A stretch of DNA of 64,000 nucleotides from an uncultured bacterium (GTDB lineage Bacteria; Bacteroidota; Bacteroidia; Chitinophagales; Chitinophagaceae), in NCBI GenBank assembly GCA_903826405.1, contig CAIKEH010000046.1, positions 59,351 to 123,350 on the forward strand, written 5' to 3'. Every line of letters starts with the position of its first letter. Position 1 is the first letter of the stretch. Below the pieces are notes generated by a model. The model made no database searches and was not told the DNA's origin. It was given only the letters and a program-made list of their open reading frames with translations. The position numbers and the translations under genes were made by a program. Shown one piece after another: positions 36,249 to 45,841 of the stretch.

Positions 36249-37691
36249 TCAGCATTCAGTGAGACTCAGCGGGATCTGAACGGCCAGACCTCCATCGGAG
36301 GTCTCTTTGTATTTATGGCTCATATCACGTGCTGTCTCCCACATGGTGAGGACTACCGCATCCAGAGATACCTTGGCAAAATCGGGCGAGCCCTGCAGAG
36401 CCAGTTGGGATGCGGTGATCGCCTTGATGGCCCCCATCGTGTTCCTTTCAATGCATGGGACCTGAACAAGCCCCCCGATCGGGTCGCAAGTTAATCCCAG
36501 ATGGTGCTCCATCGCTATTTCAGCCGCCATGATACATTGACGCTGAGTTCCTCCGAGACATTCCGTAAGTGCTGCTGCAGCCATGGCCGATGATACCCCT
36601 ATTTCGGCTTGACACCCACCCATGGCAGCAGAAATGGTAGACCCCTTTTTGAAAATGCTTCCTATCTCCGAAGCAGTAAGAAGGAATTGAATGATCCGGT
36701 CTTCTGAAAGACCATCACAAAAACAGATATGGTACATCAGAACTGCAGGAATGACGCCCGCTGACCCATTGGTTGGTGCCGTCACCACCCTTCCAAAAGA
36801 TGCATTTTCCTCATTCACTGCCAGTGCGAAACAACTAACCCAATCAATGATGTATCTGAAATCCTTTCCTCCCGATCGAATACGGGCTACCCAAGACCCA
36901 AAATCCGGAATGGTGTCCGACCCCGACAGCTTCCGATTGAGTTCGTATGCTCTGCGTTTGACCTGCAATCCGCCAGGTAGCACCCCGGGCGACAGACAAC
37001 CTCGAATGATCGAATCCCTCATCACATCCCATATGCGAAGTAATCCCTTACGAGTTGCTGTTTCATCCCTCCATGTGGCTTCGTTCTCCATAACAACCTC
37101 ACTGATCGACATTCCCGTCTTCATGCACCAATGCATGAGATCCGCCGCTCTCTCGATCGGGAAAGGGAGTTGTACGCCAGAAGCATCATCTGTACCCTCC
37201 CCTTCACGACGAACGAAACCCCCACCAATCGAATAATACGTTTCGGAGACTTTTTCCCCGTTATCGAGTATGGCAATAAAACGGAGCGCATTAGGATGAA
37301 AAGGGAGCGATTCACTGACCAGGAATTCAATATCCTCTCTGGGATCAAAAACAACTTCATGCCTTCCATGAAGTAAGATCTCTTTCATCTCCCGGATCTC
37401 CTTCATTTTATGGCCAATGAGTGCAGTATCGGAAACTTTGGGGTCCTCACCGATCAAACCGAGTTGAACAGCTATATCCGTTCCGTGTCCTTTGCCTGTC
37501 TTAGCCAATGATCCATACAAATTAACCCGTATTGATCGTACGGAACTGACCAGCGAGCGCTGGTCAAGCGATTCGGTGAATCGTAAAGCAGCCCTCCAGG
37601 GCCCAAGTGTATGTGAACTGGATGGACCCACTCCGATCTTGAACATGTCGAATACAGAGATGGACTCTTTAGGCAAGTGGCTATTTTCCAT
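36249..37691 (-). CDS. sdaA: L-serine ammonia-lyase, single-chain
   Basis: This 480-residue enzyme converts L-serine to pyruvate and ammonia with an oxygen-sensitive [4Fe-4S] cluster. The N-terminal part has [12 protein letters not shown] near residue 18; the C-terminal part has [19 protein letters not shown] near residue 398 and the CLGGTQRQC region with cluster-type Cys. It is the fused beta-alpha form used by many bacteria. ATG at 37691 starts right before the conserved [12 protein letters not shown]. An upstream frame extension would overlap the FKBP gene and is rejected. A hairpin separates it from the FKBP gene. Confidence 0.94.
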   Translation of the reverse strand: MENSHLPKESISVFDMFKIGVGPSSSHTLGPWRAALRFTESLDQRSLVSSVRSIRVNLYGSLAKTGKGHGTDIAVQLGLIGEDPKVSDTALIGHKMKEIREMKEILLHGRHEVVFDPREDIEFLVSESLPFHPNALRFIAILDNGEKVSETYYSIGGGFVRREGEGTDDASGVQLPFPIERAADLMHWCMKTGMSISEVVMENEATWRDETATRKGLLRIWDVMRDSIIRGCLSPGVLPGGLQVKRRAYELNRKLSGSDTIPDFGSWVARIRSGGKDFRYIIDWVSCFALAVNEENASFGRVVTAPTNGSAGVIPAVLMYHICFCDGLSEDRIIQFLLTASEIGSIFKKGSTISAAMGGCQAEIGVSSAMAAAALTECLGGTQRQCIMAAEIAMEHHLGLTCDPIGGLVQVPCIERNTMGAIKAITASQLALQGSPDFAKVSLDAVVLTMWETARDMSHKYKETSDGGLAVQIPLSLTEC

Positions 37692-37697
37692 AAATGT

Positions 37698-37729
37698 AAA
37701 GGCTTTGCCGTATCTGCAGCAAAGCCTTT
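37698..37729 (-). terminator. Hairpin between the FKBP and serine dehydratase genes
   Basis: AAAGGCTTTGC and GCAAAGCCTTT form an 11-bp stem with a 10-nt loop. It lies 20 bp after the FKBP stop and 7 bp before the sdaA ATG. The U run is short on this strand, so it may act as a weak terminator or affect the sdaA start. Confidence 0.55.
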
Positions 37730-37749
37730 TTAATATCTTGATCAGCAGG

Positions 37750-38253
37750 TTAATTAGATACTGAAACCAGACCGATCTCAAAGATCAGGACCGAATTGGC
37801 GGGTATGATGACATTGCCTGACTGATCCTTTATCGGCACACTACCGTAGCCGAGGCTTGGAGGCAGGTAAAGATGGATCTTTCCTCCAGCAGCGATCAGG
37901 GGAATACCTTTTTTCCATCCTGATATGAGATCACCAAGATGATAGGTGACAGGATTGGAGGATTGGTCAAATGTATTGCCATTGGTGAGTTCACCTTTGT
38001 AGGTGAAGGAGATGCTACTGCATACCGTTGGCTTGACCCCACTACCAGGCTGATCGATCACATAATAAAACCCTCTGGGATCCTTGGTGGCAGTTACTTT
38101 GATCGAATCCAGATAGGTCTGGATGGCAGTCACTTCAGAGGCGGGCACTGAAACGGCATCATCCCTATATGAACAGGAGGATTTCTTGCTACAGGAAGAA
38201 AGTATGCCGAGTATGAGTACGAGCAGGATCAAGATCGATTTTTTCATGATCAT
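37750..38253 (-). CDS. FKBP-type peptidyl-prolyl isomerase lipoprotein
   Basis: This 167-residue lipoprotein has a signal peptide ending in LGILSSC and a C-terminal FKBP domain. The domain shows [29 protein letters not shown] with [16 protein letters not shown], and [11 protein letters not shown]. It speeds proline isomerisation of proteins in the periplasm or on the outer membrane. ATG 38253 (MIMKKS) or 38247 (MKKS) is possible. A box reading GATATTTG near 38272-38279 is one base off the -7 consensus. Confidence 0.9.
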   Translation of the reverse strand: MIMKKSILILLVLILGILSSCSKKSSCSYRDDAVSVPASEVTAIQTYLDSIKVTATKDPRGFYYVIDQPGSGVKPTVCSSISFTYKGELTNGNTFDQSSNPVTYHLGDLISGWKKGIPLIAAGGKIHLYLPPSLGYGSVPIKDQSGNVIIPANSVLIFEIGLVSVSN

Positions 38254-38323
38254 GGGCTTGGTTTGAAACCGCAAATATCCGTTCTTCCCCAATATCACAC
38301 AAAAGAACTGTATGAAAAAGGGA

Positions 38324-38671
38324 TCAATTAACATTTACATTTTCATCCTTTTCTTCCTGTTCTTTCTTTAACTTCAGGGAGATGTATTGATTTTCGTGCT
38401 GCTCCCAGCGCATCTTTTTATGAAAAACACCCACGAAAGAGGCAATGGCTGCAACGGCGATCAACAGTATGGCGGGATTGAATTGGCTATTTCCTACGGC
38501 TTCGGCACGTTTGTACCAGAATCGGCTGGCCATGAAATTGAAAATGATTGGCGTCGCGAATATAAACCCAAGGGGGAGGCCAATCAACCATTGGCGGAAT
38601 GTCTTTCGCTCCTTATCCCGGTGTTTCTCCCACCAGTCCATAAATTCAGATTCCTCCCTACTCATTGACAT
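38324..38671 (-). CDS. Small two-helix membrane protein, function unknown
   Basis: This 115-residue protein has two hydrophobic segments (WLIGLPLGFIFATPIIF and AILLIAVAAIASFVGVF) between charged ends. It was not recognised as a known family. The -7 box match TATATTTG at 38676-38683 on this strand lies only 5 bp from the ATG at 38671. Transcription might therefore begin at or after that codon, making ATG 38665 or a later start possible. It is divergent from the HU/SPOR-like gene. Confidence 0.55.
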   Translation of the reverse strand: MSMSREESEFMDWWEKHRDKERKTFRQWLIGLPLGFIFATPIIFNFMASRFWYKRAEAVGNSQFNPAILLIAVAAIASFVGVFHKKMRWEQHENQYISLKLKKEQEEKDENVNVN

Positions 38672-38675
38672 GAGG

Positions 38676-38683
38676 CAAATATA
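38676..38683 (-). promoter_or_regulatory. Promoter -7 box for the two-helix membrane protein
   Basis: On the minus strand this reads TATATTTG, a full match to TAnnTTTG. It lies next to the annotated start, implying a leaderless or nearly leaderless message. Confidence 0.4.
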
Positions 38684-38825
38684 TGCTGGCATTCACCTAT
38701 TTTGATAAAACATAAAGGCATGATTTTAATCCTTTTACAAAATATCTGCACCTATCCTGCGTTTTTTGAGCGGTAGATATCCCCTGGTATACAAAAAACA
38801 CTCTGAAAGCCTTAAAATCAACACT

Positions 38826-39764
38826 TTGAAGATTCCACAACTGCTGCTGCATTATCTTCTGCAAAATCAAAGTTTGAGCCTGCAGGGAATAGGGAGAATC
38901 AATCTGAACGCCCAATCAGGAACATCCCTCGACGAAAAGGGCGAAATGAACATCTTACCAGGTTCCATCAGTTTCGAACATGACCCCCATGCTCTTCCTG
39001 ATGCCAGATTTGCAGAGTTCATTTCCAAAGAGACCGGCAAAATGAAGCCCCTTGCAGAGTCGGATATAGATTCTTACATTCAATCTGGGCATCAATTGCT
39101 CAATATGAGTAAACCTTTCTTACTTGAGCATATCGGAGTCTTACGAAAAAATAAATTGAACGAGATCGAATTCACACAAGGTGAGATACAAGTGGAAAAA
39201 GAAGAACACCTGACCAGGAAGAAAAGCGGGTTTTCGAAAAATGAGGAAACTATTTTTTCCGATGCCAGCTACACAAATCCGACCCGTCAAAGATCTAGAG
39301 GTGCACAATGGGCGACCCTGATCATTCTCCTTCTCCTTGGCATAGGCCTACTGGGCTGGGTATCCTGGTATTTCTATAACCGAAGTGCAGACTCGGACCA
39401 AACTCGAATTGATTCTTCCAGAAAAATCGAATTGCCCGAAGATTCGATCAAGATCCTTCCTCAATCAACAGTAAAAGACACAATATTGACCCCCTCAGTC
39501 GTTTCTGATTCCACCAGGAATTCCGCAGTTGATTCCAGTTTGAGCGGCACATTCCACGTTGTTTTACTTGTCGCCAACAAGGAAAAGGCACAAAGAAGAT
39601 ATGACTCCTTGGTCAAGTGGGGTCACCGAGTCGTGTTGACCACAGAAGACTCTGTCCTATATAAGATCTCCATGCCGATCCATGCTCCCTTATCTGACAC
39701 AACTCATTACAAGGATTCACTTTCAGTTTTTTTTGGTCGAAAAAGCACGATTGAAATTCATTGA
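38826..39764 (+). CDS. HU-like/SPOR-like membrane protein, TTG start
   Basis: This 312-residue protein begins with a short HU/CCDC81-like domain (KIPQLLLHYLLQN, then LQGIGRINL), followed by a linker. A single membrane helix lies near residues 160-180 (WATLIILLLLGIGLLGW), then a Ser/Thr-rich stretch and a C-terminal SPOR-like segment (GTFHVVLLVANKEKAQRRYDSL) of about 70 residues. This arrangement is common in Bacteroidota and suggests a peptidoglycan- or division-linked role. No ATG start fits; TTG at 38826 starts the domain, and another TTG lies at 38766. Confidence 0.65.
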   Translation: MKIPQLLLHYLLQNQSLSLQGIGRINLNAQSGTSLDEKGEMNILPGSISFEHDPHALPDARFAEFISKETGKMKPLAESDIDSYIQSGHQLLNMSKPFLLEHIGVLRKNKLNEIEFTQGEIQVEKEEHLTRKKSGFSKNEETIFSDASYTNPTRQRSRGAQWATLIILLLLGIGLLGWVSWYFYNRSADSDQTRIDSSRKIELPEDSIKILPQSTVKDTILTPSVVSDSTRNSAVDSSLSGTFHVVLLVANKEKAQRRYDSLVKWGHRVVLTTEDSVLYKISMPIHAPLSDTTHYKDSLSVFFGRKSTIEIH

Positions 39765-39765
39765 C

Positions 39766-40467
39766 ATGAAAACCGCATCCAGATATATTTTCATGATTTT
39801 CATTGTGGTAGCGATAGTGGATCTCTGGCTATCTCAGTCAGGCAACGAAAACTTCCGTCATATCACAAAGCCACTGTTGATCCCCCTACTCATGCTGGGT
39901 TACCTGCTATCCATCAGCCAACCCTTGAACCCATACGCAAAATTGATCTTCGGTGGACTTTTCTTCAGTTGGCTGGGGGATATTTTCCTGATGTTCGAAG
40001 ATCCAGGTGGAATATGGTTCATTTGTGGACTACTGGCCTTCCTGACCACTCATCTATTCTATATCCGTTATTTTTCCAAGACCATTTCATCATCAGAATC
40101 CTATTTTCGGAAAAGACCCATTCTCTTTCTGGCTGTATTGGCCTACCTCATTGAACTCCTGTACATACTCTGGCCACATTTACAGGGCATGAAAGTTCCC
40201 GTCCTCCTCTACGGCATCATCATCAGCTTGATGCTGATCATGGCATTATGGCAATACGGAAAACTTTCATCTTATACCGCATGGATATTCATCGGAGGCG
40301 CCATGTTCTTCGTAGCTTCAGACTCATTGCTGGCCATTGACAAATTCAAGCAACACTTGCCTTTTGCAGAACTGCTGATCATGTCCACCTATGTATTGGC
40401 GCAATTCCTGATCGTTCAGGGAAGTATCCGACACCTGAAGGAACCCGTGAGATCTTATCACCATTGA
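39766..40467 (+). CDS. YhhN/TMEM86-family membrane protein (lysoplasmalogenase-like)
   Basis: This 233-residue protein has about eight hydrophobic segments and the family traits ITKPLLIPLLM near residue 27 and LGDIFLMFEDPG near residue 66. Animal and some bacterial members cleave the vinyl-ether bond of lysoplasmalogens, but the bacterial function is not settled. The ATG lies 1 nt after the SPOR-like gene stop, so they are co-transcribed. It is convergent with the Rieske gene (33 bp between). Confidence 0.82.
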   Translation: MKTASRYIFMIFIVVAIVDLWLSQSGNENFRHITKPLLIPLLMLGYLLSISQPLNPYAKLIFGGLFFSWLGDIFLMFEDPGGIWFICGLLAFLTTHLFYIRYFSKTISSSESYFRKRPILFLAVLAYLIELLYILWPHLQGMKVPVLLYGIIISLMLIMALWQYGKLSSYTAWIFIGGAMFFVASDSLLAIDKFKQHLPFAELLIMSTYVLAQFLIVQGSIRHLKEPVRSYHH

Positions 40468-40500
40468 TCGGACAGTAAAAACGAATACAAGTCTGGGACA

Positions 40501-41613
40501 CTACGAGGTTCGATCGGAGATGATCGGTTCTTCATTCAGGAATTCAGCCAGTATCCGATGGAAATGATGTGTTCCCTGTTCCCTGGAGACCGAATATCTT
40601 CCATGTTTGTAGAATCGAGACCGGACACCCTGTTGTACGGCTTCAACGACATCCTCATCCTCCAATTCCACGATGTCCAGATTGGAACCGGCACCCTGAT
40701 GGAGCAGATCTTCTTTCCATACATAAGTCAGAAATCGCACGGTGGTACGATCGATACCTGAAGGCTCTACGATGTTCAGGGAAAGACCCCATGGATAAAA
40801 ATTGAACATCATGTTCGGAAAGACCCAGAAATAATATGCGGCCACTCGCTTGCCGTATTCCGGGGAATTTTCCGGGAGATCGAAACATAGTTCATCACCT
40901 TTGGCAATGCCCACCTGCACATTCGAGTAGCGGAACAGTTCAGTGGTGTATTTGCCGAAGTCGATCACGGTGTTCAGACCTGCATGTACGAAGGGAATAT
41001 GGAAACCCTCTAGGTAATTCTCACAATAGAGTGCCCAATTTGCCTTTACCGTGAAGGTTCTGGAGAGTTCGTATCGGGCCTTGAATGTCTCAAGAGGAAG
41101 CCAGGACAACCGTTCCATCATGTCACCGAAAAAAAGATGATGATGCATCTCGTTGGACAAGCTTCCGAAAAGCAGATTACCCCAATTCATCGTATTCAAA
41201 GACCTGAGGTCATCGTCATTTGTCGGGAAATCCTGCACCTCTGAGAACTCGGGCATCGACTTGAATTTGCCATCAAGTTGAAAGAGCCGTCCGTGGTAAC
41301 GACACCTGAGATTCATCAGTTCACAAGGGCTTTCGACGATCAGATTGCCCCGGTGAGTGCAAACATTGGATAAACAATGGACTATGTTTCTAGAATCCTT
41401 GGTGATCACGAAAGGCTCATTGATATATCCCGGAAGCAAAGTGAAAGGATGGCAATGCCCTTGGTCTTTCACCACGCTACTATCAGCCAGATACTGCCAG
41501 GTTCTTGCGAAGATCTTTTCCTTTGATTCCTCGTAAATGACCGGATCGAGATACACCTGTGTACTAATCGTCTTCGCTCTGGATATTTCAGGATCAACGA
41601 AAAAACGTGCCAT
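40501..41613 (-). CDS. Rieske-type aromatic ring-hydroxylating oxygenase alpha subunit
   Basis: This 370-residue oxygenase subunit has an N-terminal Rieske [2Fe-2S] domain with CTHRG and CRYHG as the Cys-x-His and Cys-x2-His ligands. The C-terminal domain has the mononuclear-iron ligands in CENYLEGFHIPFVHAG. It resembles choline monooxygenase-type oxygenases. No reductase or ferredoxin gene lies next to it, so electrons must come from elsewhere, and the substrate is unknown. ATG at 41613 is preferred over an in-frame TTG at 41640. Confidence 0.87.
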   Translation of the reverse strand: MARFFVDPEISRAKTISTQVYLDPVIYEESKEKIFARTWQYLADSSVVKDQGHCHPFTLLPGYINEPFVITKDSRNIVHCLSNVCTHRGNLIVESPCELMNLRCRYHGRLFQLDGKFKSMPEFSEVQDFPTNDDDLRSLNTMNWGNLLFGSLSNEMHHHLFFGDMMERLSWLPLETFKARYELSRTFTVKANWALYCENYLEGFHIPFVHAGLNTVIDFGKYTTELFRYSNVQVGIAKGDELCFDLPENSPEYGKRVAAYYFWVFPNMMFNFYPWGLSLNIVEPSGIDRTTVRFLTYVWKEDLLHQGAGSNLDIVELEDEDVVEAVQQGVRSRFYKHGRYSVSREQGTHHFHRILAEFLNEEPIISDRTS

Positions 41614-41711
41614 AGCAGGGATTTGCTGCAAGTTAGCCAATAAAAATAGGAGCAGATTACGGGATCAATGGATGGCTAAATTGAATCTTTAATTACAAAA
41701 ACATATGATTC

Positions 41712-41738
41712 AAAAAAAAACCCCGCCGAAGCGAGGTT
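41712..41738 (-). terminator. Rho-independent terminator after groEL
   Basis: On the minus strand AACCTCGC, a TTCG tetraloop and GCGGGGTT form an 8-bp stem (one G-U pair) followed by a run of seven T. It lies 28 bp after the groEL stop. Confidence 0.9.
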
Positions 41739-41765
41739 CTTATTGATTTTAGGGAGTGGTGATGT

Positions 41766-43403
41766 TTAGTAATCCATACCGCCCATTCCGGGAGCACCGC
41801 CATGATTGTGGACGGGTTCTTCTTTCTTGGGTCTGTCGGCTATCACGCATTCTGTGGTCAACAACATTCCGGCGATGGAGGCTGCATTTTCGAGGGCTAC
41901 ACGGCTCACCTTGGTAGGATCGATTACACCTGCAGACAACAGTTTCTCGTAAACGTCGGTACGGGCATTGTAACCATAGTCACCTTTGCCTTCCTTCACT
42001 TTTTGGACCACGATGGAACCTTCCACGCCAGCATTGGAAACAATGGTGCGCAGGGGCTCTTCGAGTGCGCGGCGAACGATGGCGATACCCGTTGTTTCAT
42101 CCTCATTGGCGCCTTTCTTTTTGTCCAGGGACTCAATACTGCGGATGTAAGCGATACCGCCGCCGGGAACAATTCCTTCTTCAACAGCTGCACGGGTAGC
42201 ATGCAGTGCGTCGTCCACTCGATCCTTCTTTTCCTTCATTTCAACTTCGGTGGCAGCACCGATATTGAGAACAGCAACACCGCCGCTAAGCTTGGCCAGA
42301 CGCTCCTGGAGTTTCTCCTTGTCGTATTCTGAAGTTGTGGATTCTATCTGGGATTTGATCTGAGCGATACGAGCCTGAATATCATCCTTCTTACCCTTGC
42401 CGCCAACTACGGTGGTGTTATCCTTATCGATGGTCACCCTCTCAGCACGGCCGAGATAGGTGAGATCGGCATTCTCCAATTTATACCCTTGCTCTTCACT
42501 AATGACGATGCCTTTCGTCAGGATGGCGATGTCCTGAAGCATTTCCTTGCGACGGTCACCAAAGCCCGGGGCTTTGACCGCGGCAACTTTCAGTGTTCCC
42601 CTGAGTTTATTGACCACAAGCGTAGCCATAGCTTCGCCTTCCAGATCTTCGGCGATGATTAGAAGAGGCGCACTCTGTTGAGCGATCTTTTCCAGGATAT
42701 GCAGGATATCCTTCATGGCGGATATCTTTTTATCATAGATCAGTATGTAAGGATTTTGCAATTCGCATTCCATCTTGTCCGAATTGGTGACGAAGTATGG
42801 AGAAATGTACCCTCTGTCGAACTGCATACCTTCAACGAGATCAATGCTCGTCTCGGTGCCACGGGCTTCTTCGACAGTGATCACACCGTCTTTACCCACT
42901 TTCTGCATGGCATTGGCTATGAGTTTTCCGATCTCTGCATCATTGTTGGCAGAGATGGAAGCCACCTGCTCGATCTTCTTGGTGTCGTTGCCGACGGTCT
43001 GGGACTGCTTGCTGAGGTGGTCAACAACCAATGCGACGGCTTTGTCGATCCCGCGCTTCAGGTCCATTGGGTTGGCACCTGCAGCCACGTTCTTCAGACC
43101 TTCGGTGATGATGGCCTGAGCGAGTACGGTTGCGGTAGTTGTACCGTCACCTGCGACATCAGCTGTCTTGGAAGCTACTTCCTTGACCATCTGGGCACCC
43201 ATATTCTCTATGGCATCCTCCAGTTCGATCTCTTTGGCTACGGTAACACCGTCTTTGGTGACGCTGGGGGCACCGAATTTCTTCTCTAGGACTACATTGC
43301 GGCCTTTGGGTCCAAGGGTCACTTTGACCGCGTTGGCCAGAATATCCACACCCTTCTTCATTTTGTTCCGGGCTTCAAGGCTGAAAAAAAGCTGTTTTGA
43401 CAT
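41766..43403 (-). CDS. groEL: Chaperonin GroEL
   Basis: This 545-residue chaperonin forms the 14-mer folding ring. It has the N-terminal [15 protein letters not shown], the ATP-binding [13 protein letters not shown] and [11 protein letters not shown] segments, and ends in a short [11 protein letters not shown] tail with Gly and Met. Length and order match the family. It follows groES by 72 bp on the same strand and shares its promoter. Confidence 0.97.
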   Translation of the reverse strand: MSKQLFFSLEARNKMKKGVDILANAVKVTLGPKGRNVVLEKKFGAPSVTKDGVTVAKEIELEDAIENMGAQMVKEVASKTADVAGDGTTTATVLAQAIITEGLKNVAAGANPMDLKRGIDKAVALVVDHLSKQSQTVGNDTKKIEQVASISANNDAEIGKLIANAMQKVGKDGVITVEEARGTETSIDLVEGMQFDRGYISPYFVTNSDKMECELQNPYILIYDKKISAMKDILHILEKIAQQSAPLLIIAEDLEGEAMATLVVNKLRGTLKVAAVKAPGFGDRRKEMLQDIAILTKGIVISEEQGYKLENADLTYLGRAERVTIDKDNTTVVGGKGKKDDIQARIAQIKSQIESTTSEYDKEKLQERLAKLSGGVAVLNIGAATEVEMKEKKDRVDDALHATRAAVEEGIVPGGGIAYIRSIESLDKKKGANEDETTGIAIVRRALEEPLRTIVSNAGVEGSIVVQKVKEGKGDYGYNARTDVYEKLLSAGVIDPTKVSRVALENAASIAGMLLTTECVIADRPKKEEPVHNHGGAPGMGGMDY

Positions 43404-43475
43404 ATGAATTCTGTTTGTGTTTTTGAAAAGTTGGTCAGTTGGCTGGCTTCACCCGTTAAAGAGTGAAATAATTCA

Positions 43476-43757
43476 TCAGACAATAGCCAGGATGTCCGAC
43501 TCACGCATGATGAGGTAGTCCAAGCCCTCGATCGTGATCTCCGTACCAGAGTATTTACCGTAGAGTACGGTATCGCCAGCTTTAACGGACATGGGTTCGT
43601 CCTTTTTGCCTGGACCTGCAGCAACCACGCTTCCACGTTGGGGCTTTTCCTTGGCTGTGTCCGGGATGATGATGCCTCCTGCGGTCTTCTCTTCGGCAGG
43701 TGCGGGTTTCACGATGACCCTGTCGTGCAGAGGGGTGATACTTAACTTCTTGGCCAT
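43476..43757 (-). CDS. groES: Co-chaperonin GroES
   Basis: This 93-residue co-chaperonin caps GroEL. Matches include [27 protein letters not shown] near the start, the [14 protein letters not shown] segment and the VGxxx-type C-terminal [12 protein letters not shown]. It is the first gene of the groESL operon. No CIRCE repeat was seen upstream. A TTCGCC/GGCGAA inverted repeat lies 48-64 bp upstream of the start. Confidence 0.97.
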   Translation of the reverse strand: MAKKLSITPLHDRVIVKPAPAEEKTAGGIIIPDTAKEKPQRGSVVAAGPGKKDEPMSVKAGDTVLYGKYSGTEITIEGLDYLIMRESDILAIV

Positions 43758-43804
43758 AGCAATTTGTTTTTTGATTTAGAATGAAAGGTGCCTGTTGGTA
43801 ACAA

Positions 43805-43821
43805 TTCGCCCCCTTGGCGAA
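43805..43821. promoter_or_regulatory. Inverted repeat in the groESL upstream region
   Basis: TTCGCC and GGCGAA are separated by 5 bp and lie upstream of groES. It may be an operator, or a chance hairpin in the leader. No TTAGCACTC-type CIRCE element is visible. Confidence 0.3.
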
Positions 43822-43997
43822 ATGACAGGCGTGCGAAGGTATGCTAAAATCATTCCACTAAGACTTTCTTTGCAAAGTTGACAGAACAGGCGACAGGAAG
43901 CAACCGGATGCGTAAAAGGTGGCAGTTTCCTGACTTCGGGAATGTGACATTTTTTCATATGAACACTCATTAGTGTGCCGATTGAGCCCATATCTTG

Positions 43998-44005
43998 TAT
44001 ATTTG
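43998..44005 (+). promoter_or_regulatory. Promoter for the nusB operon
   Basis: TATATTTG matches TAnnTTTG fully. A TGTG element lies 20 bp upstream, near the TTTG of the -33 consensus. The ATG at 44028 is 22 bp downstream of the box. Confidence 0.5.
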
Positions 44006-44027
44006 CGCCCTCAAGCAGTTCTTTACG

Positions 44028-44957
44028 ATGATCAGCAGAAGAAATATCCGGGTCAAGGTCATGCAGGCATTGTATTCTGTCGAGGCTTCGGAAGATACCA
44101 TGAGCGTGGAAAAGGCCGTCAGGATGCTCGAAAATCACCTGGACCAGTCCCGTCAGTTGTTCACCTATCTGGTCCGTTTCCTGACCGAGGTCGCCCGATA
44201 TGCTGAAGAGGATGCCCGGAAAAAGGCATCCAAACATCTGCCATCCCATGCCGACCTTCGGGTGAGCACTAAGATCTCTGGGAATGAAATGCTCTGGAAG
44301 ATATTAGAATCAAAAGGATACGCAGCCGCGGTGGACGCCTATAAGGTTACCCGTTTCGATGACCATCAATTGGTCCGTAAGATCTACGACCGCCTGGCCA
44401 TCACCCCCGAATATCAGGCCTATATTGATGTAGAAGGAAGGGATAAGAAGGAGGAAAAGAAGATCCTCGAATTCATATTCACGGACATGATGCTCCCTGT
44501 CGAAGAATTCACCTACCACCTTGAGGAACATTTCATCCATTGGGACGATGACGCCGAAATGATGAATCTCATGATGTTGAATTTCCTGCAAAAACCAGCT
44601 TCATACGACTTCATGTTGCTCATTAGTCAGGAGAAAATGGAATTCGCAAAGAATCTACTTCGCGCCGCCATGGAGAAAAAGGATTTCTGCATGGACCTGA
44701 TCAAGCCCAGATTGAAAAACTGGGATGCAGACAGGATCGCTGCTCTGGACATGATCATCATGAGGCTGGGGATATGTGAATTCCTGTATTTTGAGACCAT
44801 CCCGACAAAGGTCACCATTAATGAATACATAGATCTGGCGAAAGACTACAGCACGCCACAGAGTGGCCACTTCGTGAATGGCATTCTGGACAGCATACAT
44901 AAGGACCTTTTGCAGGACGAACAGATCCATAAAGTAGATTACAAAAAACAACCATGA
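44028..44957 (+). CDS. nusB: Transcription antitermination factor NusB (long form)
   Basis: This 309-residue protein is twice the size of E. coli NusB (139 residues), as in other Bacteroidota. The first residues (RRNIRVKVMQALYS) match the NusB opening, and the last third has the NusB core (DRIAALDMIIMRLGICEFLY, KVTINEYIDLAKDYS, FVNGILDSI). It binds boxA RNA with NusE in rRNA antitermination. ATG at 44028 is chosen; the frame also opens from an in-frame TTG at 43995 that overlaps the -7 box and is rejected. It precedes a DUF1573 gene by 19 bp. Confidence 0.9.
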   Translation: MISRRNIRVKVMQALYSVEASEDTMSVEKAVRMLENHLDQSRQLFTYLVRFLTEVARYAEEDARKKASKHLPSHADLRVSTKISGNEMLWKILESKGYAAAVDAYKVTRFDDHQLVRKIYDRLAITPEYQAYIDVEGRDKKEEKKILEFIFTDMMLPVEEFTYHLEEHFIHWDDDAEMMNLMMLNFLQKPASYDFMLLISQEKMEFAKNLLRAAMEKKDFCMDLIKPRLKNWDADRIAALDMIIMRLGICEFLYFETIPTKVTINEYIDLAKDYSTPQSGHFVNGILDSIHKDLLQDEQIHKVDYKKQP

Positions 44958-44976
44958 AGCGTTAATTTTGAATTTC

Positions 44977-45429
44977 ATGACCCGTTTTCCCATTAAATAC
45001 CTCCCATTCCTGATCATCGCCATGGCGCTGATGATCTCCTGCCGAAATGGGAATTCCGGAACACAACGGACATCACCCGACATCACTGCAGGTACCGCCA
45101 ACCAACTTTTGACTACTATACAATGGATAGATTCGGTCAAAAATATAGGTCGTATCACCGAAGGAGAAAAAGTGGAGATCACTTTCCGCTTCAGGAATAC
45201 CGGAAACAATCCTCTCGTCATAAATAATGTGGTGGCATCCTGCGGTTGTACCGTTGCAGAGAAGCCAGAGCAGCCCGTTTCCCCAGGTAAAGAAGGCATG
45301 GTCAAAGCGGCCTTCAACAGTCAGGGAAGAACCGGTACCAATCATAAAACGATCACCGTTTATTCAAATACCACGGAGCCCACTTCACAGGTGAGTTTCG
45401 ATGTGGAAGTGCTCAAATCAGTTCAATAG
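44977..45429 (+). CDS. DUF1573-domain lipoprotein
   Basis: This 150-residue protein has a lipoprotein signal ending in ALMISC and one DUF1573 domain. That domain shows DFG-type beta-sandwich features such as FRFRNTGNNPLVINNVVASCGCTVAE and the conserved CGC. These domains resemble MSP/Ig-like folds and occur widely in Bacteroidota; their function is unknown. It lies between nusB and yajC in one probable operon. Confidence 0.85.
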   Translation: MTRFPIKYLPFLIIAMALMISCRNGNSGTQRTSPDITAGTANQLLTTIQWIDSVKNIGRITEGEKVEITFRFRNTGNNPLVINNVVASCGCTVAEKPEQPVSPGKEGMVKAAFNSQGRTGTNHKTITVYSNTTEPTSQVSFDVEVLKSVQ

Positions 45430-45450
45430 AAACATCTAAATAAACAACAC

Positions 45451-45774
45451 ATGAACCCTGTTTCGGTTTTATTACAGGCAGCCCCCAATGCGGGCATGAT
45501 GCAACTGGTCCTTCTCGGCGGCATGATCCTCGTATTCTATTTTTTCATGATCCGCCCCCAGGCCCAAAAAGCCAAAAAGGCCAAGACTTTCCAGGAAAGT
45601 CTAGAGAAAGGCGCCAAGATCGTGACCATTGCTGGTATCCACGGTATCGTAAACAAGGTAAATGACGATGGAACCATCCAGATCGAAGTAAATCCGGGCA
45701 GCTACCTCAAAATCGAGAAGAGCGCCATCAGCATGGAATGGAGTGAGCAGTTGAATAAAGCCGCATCCAAATAA
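45451..45774 (+). CDS. yajC: Preprotein translocase subunit YajC
   Basis: This 107-residue protein has an N-terminal membrane helix (MMQLVLLGGMILVFYFFMI) followed by the conserved RPQAQKAKKAKTFQ and GAKIVTIAGIHGIVNKV segment. It assists the SecDF/YidC part of the translocon. The start lies 21 bp after the DUF1573 stop. A strong terminator follows. secDF is encoded 6 kb away, not next to it. Confidence 0.93.
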   Translation: MNPVSVLLQAAPNAGMMQLVLLGGMILVFYFFMIRPQAQKAKKAKTFQESLEKGAKIVTIAGIHGIVNKVNDDGTIQIEVNPGSYLKIEKSAISMEWSEQLNKAASK

Positions 45775-45793
45775 CTCAATCACACCCCTATCT

Positions 45794-45830
45794 TCCGGGT
45801 TGGGGCACGCACCCGACCCGGATTTTTTTT
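45794..45830 (+). terminator. Rho-independent terminator after yajC
   Basis: TCCGGGT and ACCCGGA form the outer stem of a GC-rich hairpin followed by eight T residues. It ends the yajC operon and lies 12 bp before the coaE start. Confidence 0.9.
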
Positions 45831-45841
45831 CCCAAAATACC

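Noticed and set aside
43776..44249. A 157-codon open frame on the minus strand upstream of groES.
   Set aside because: It is antisense to the start of nusB and its promoter and shows no family pattern.
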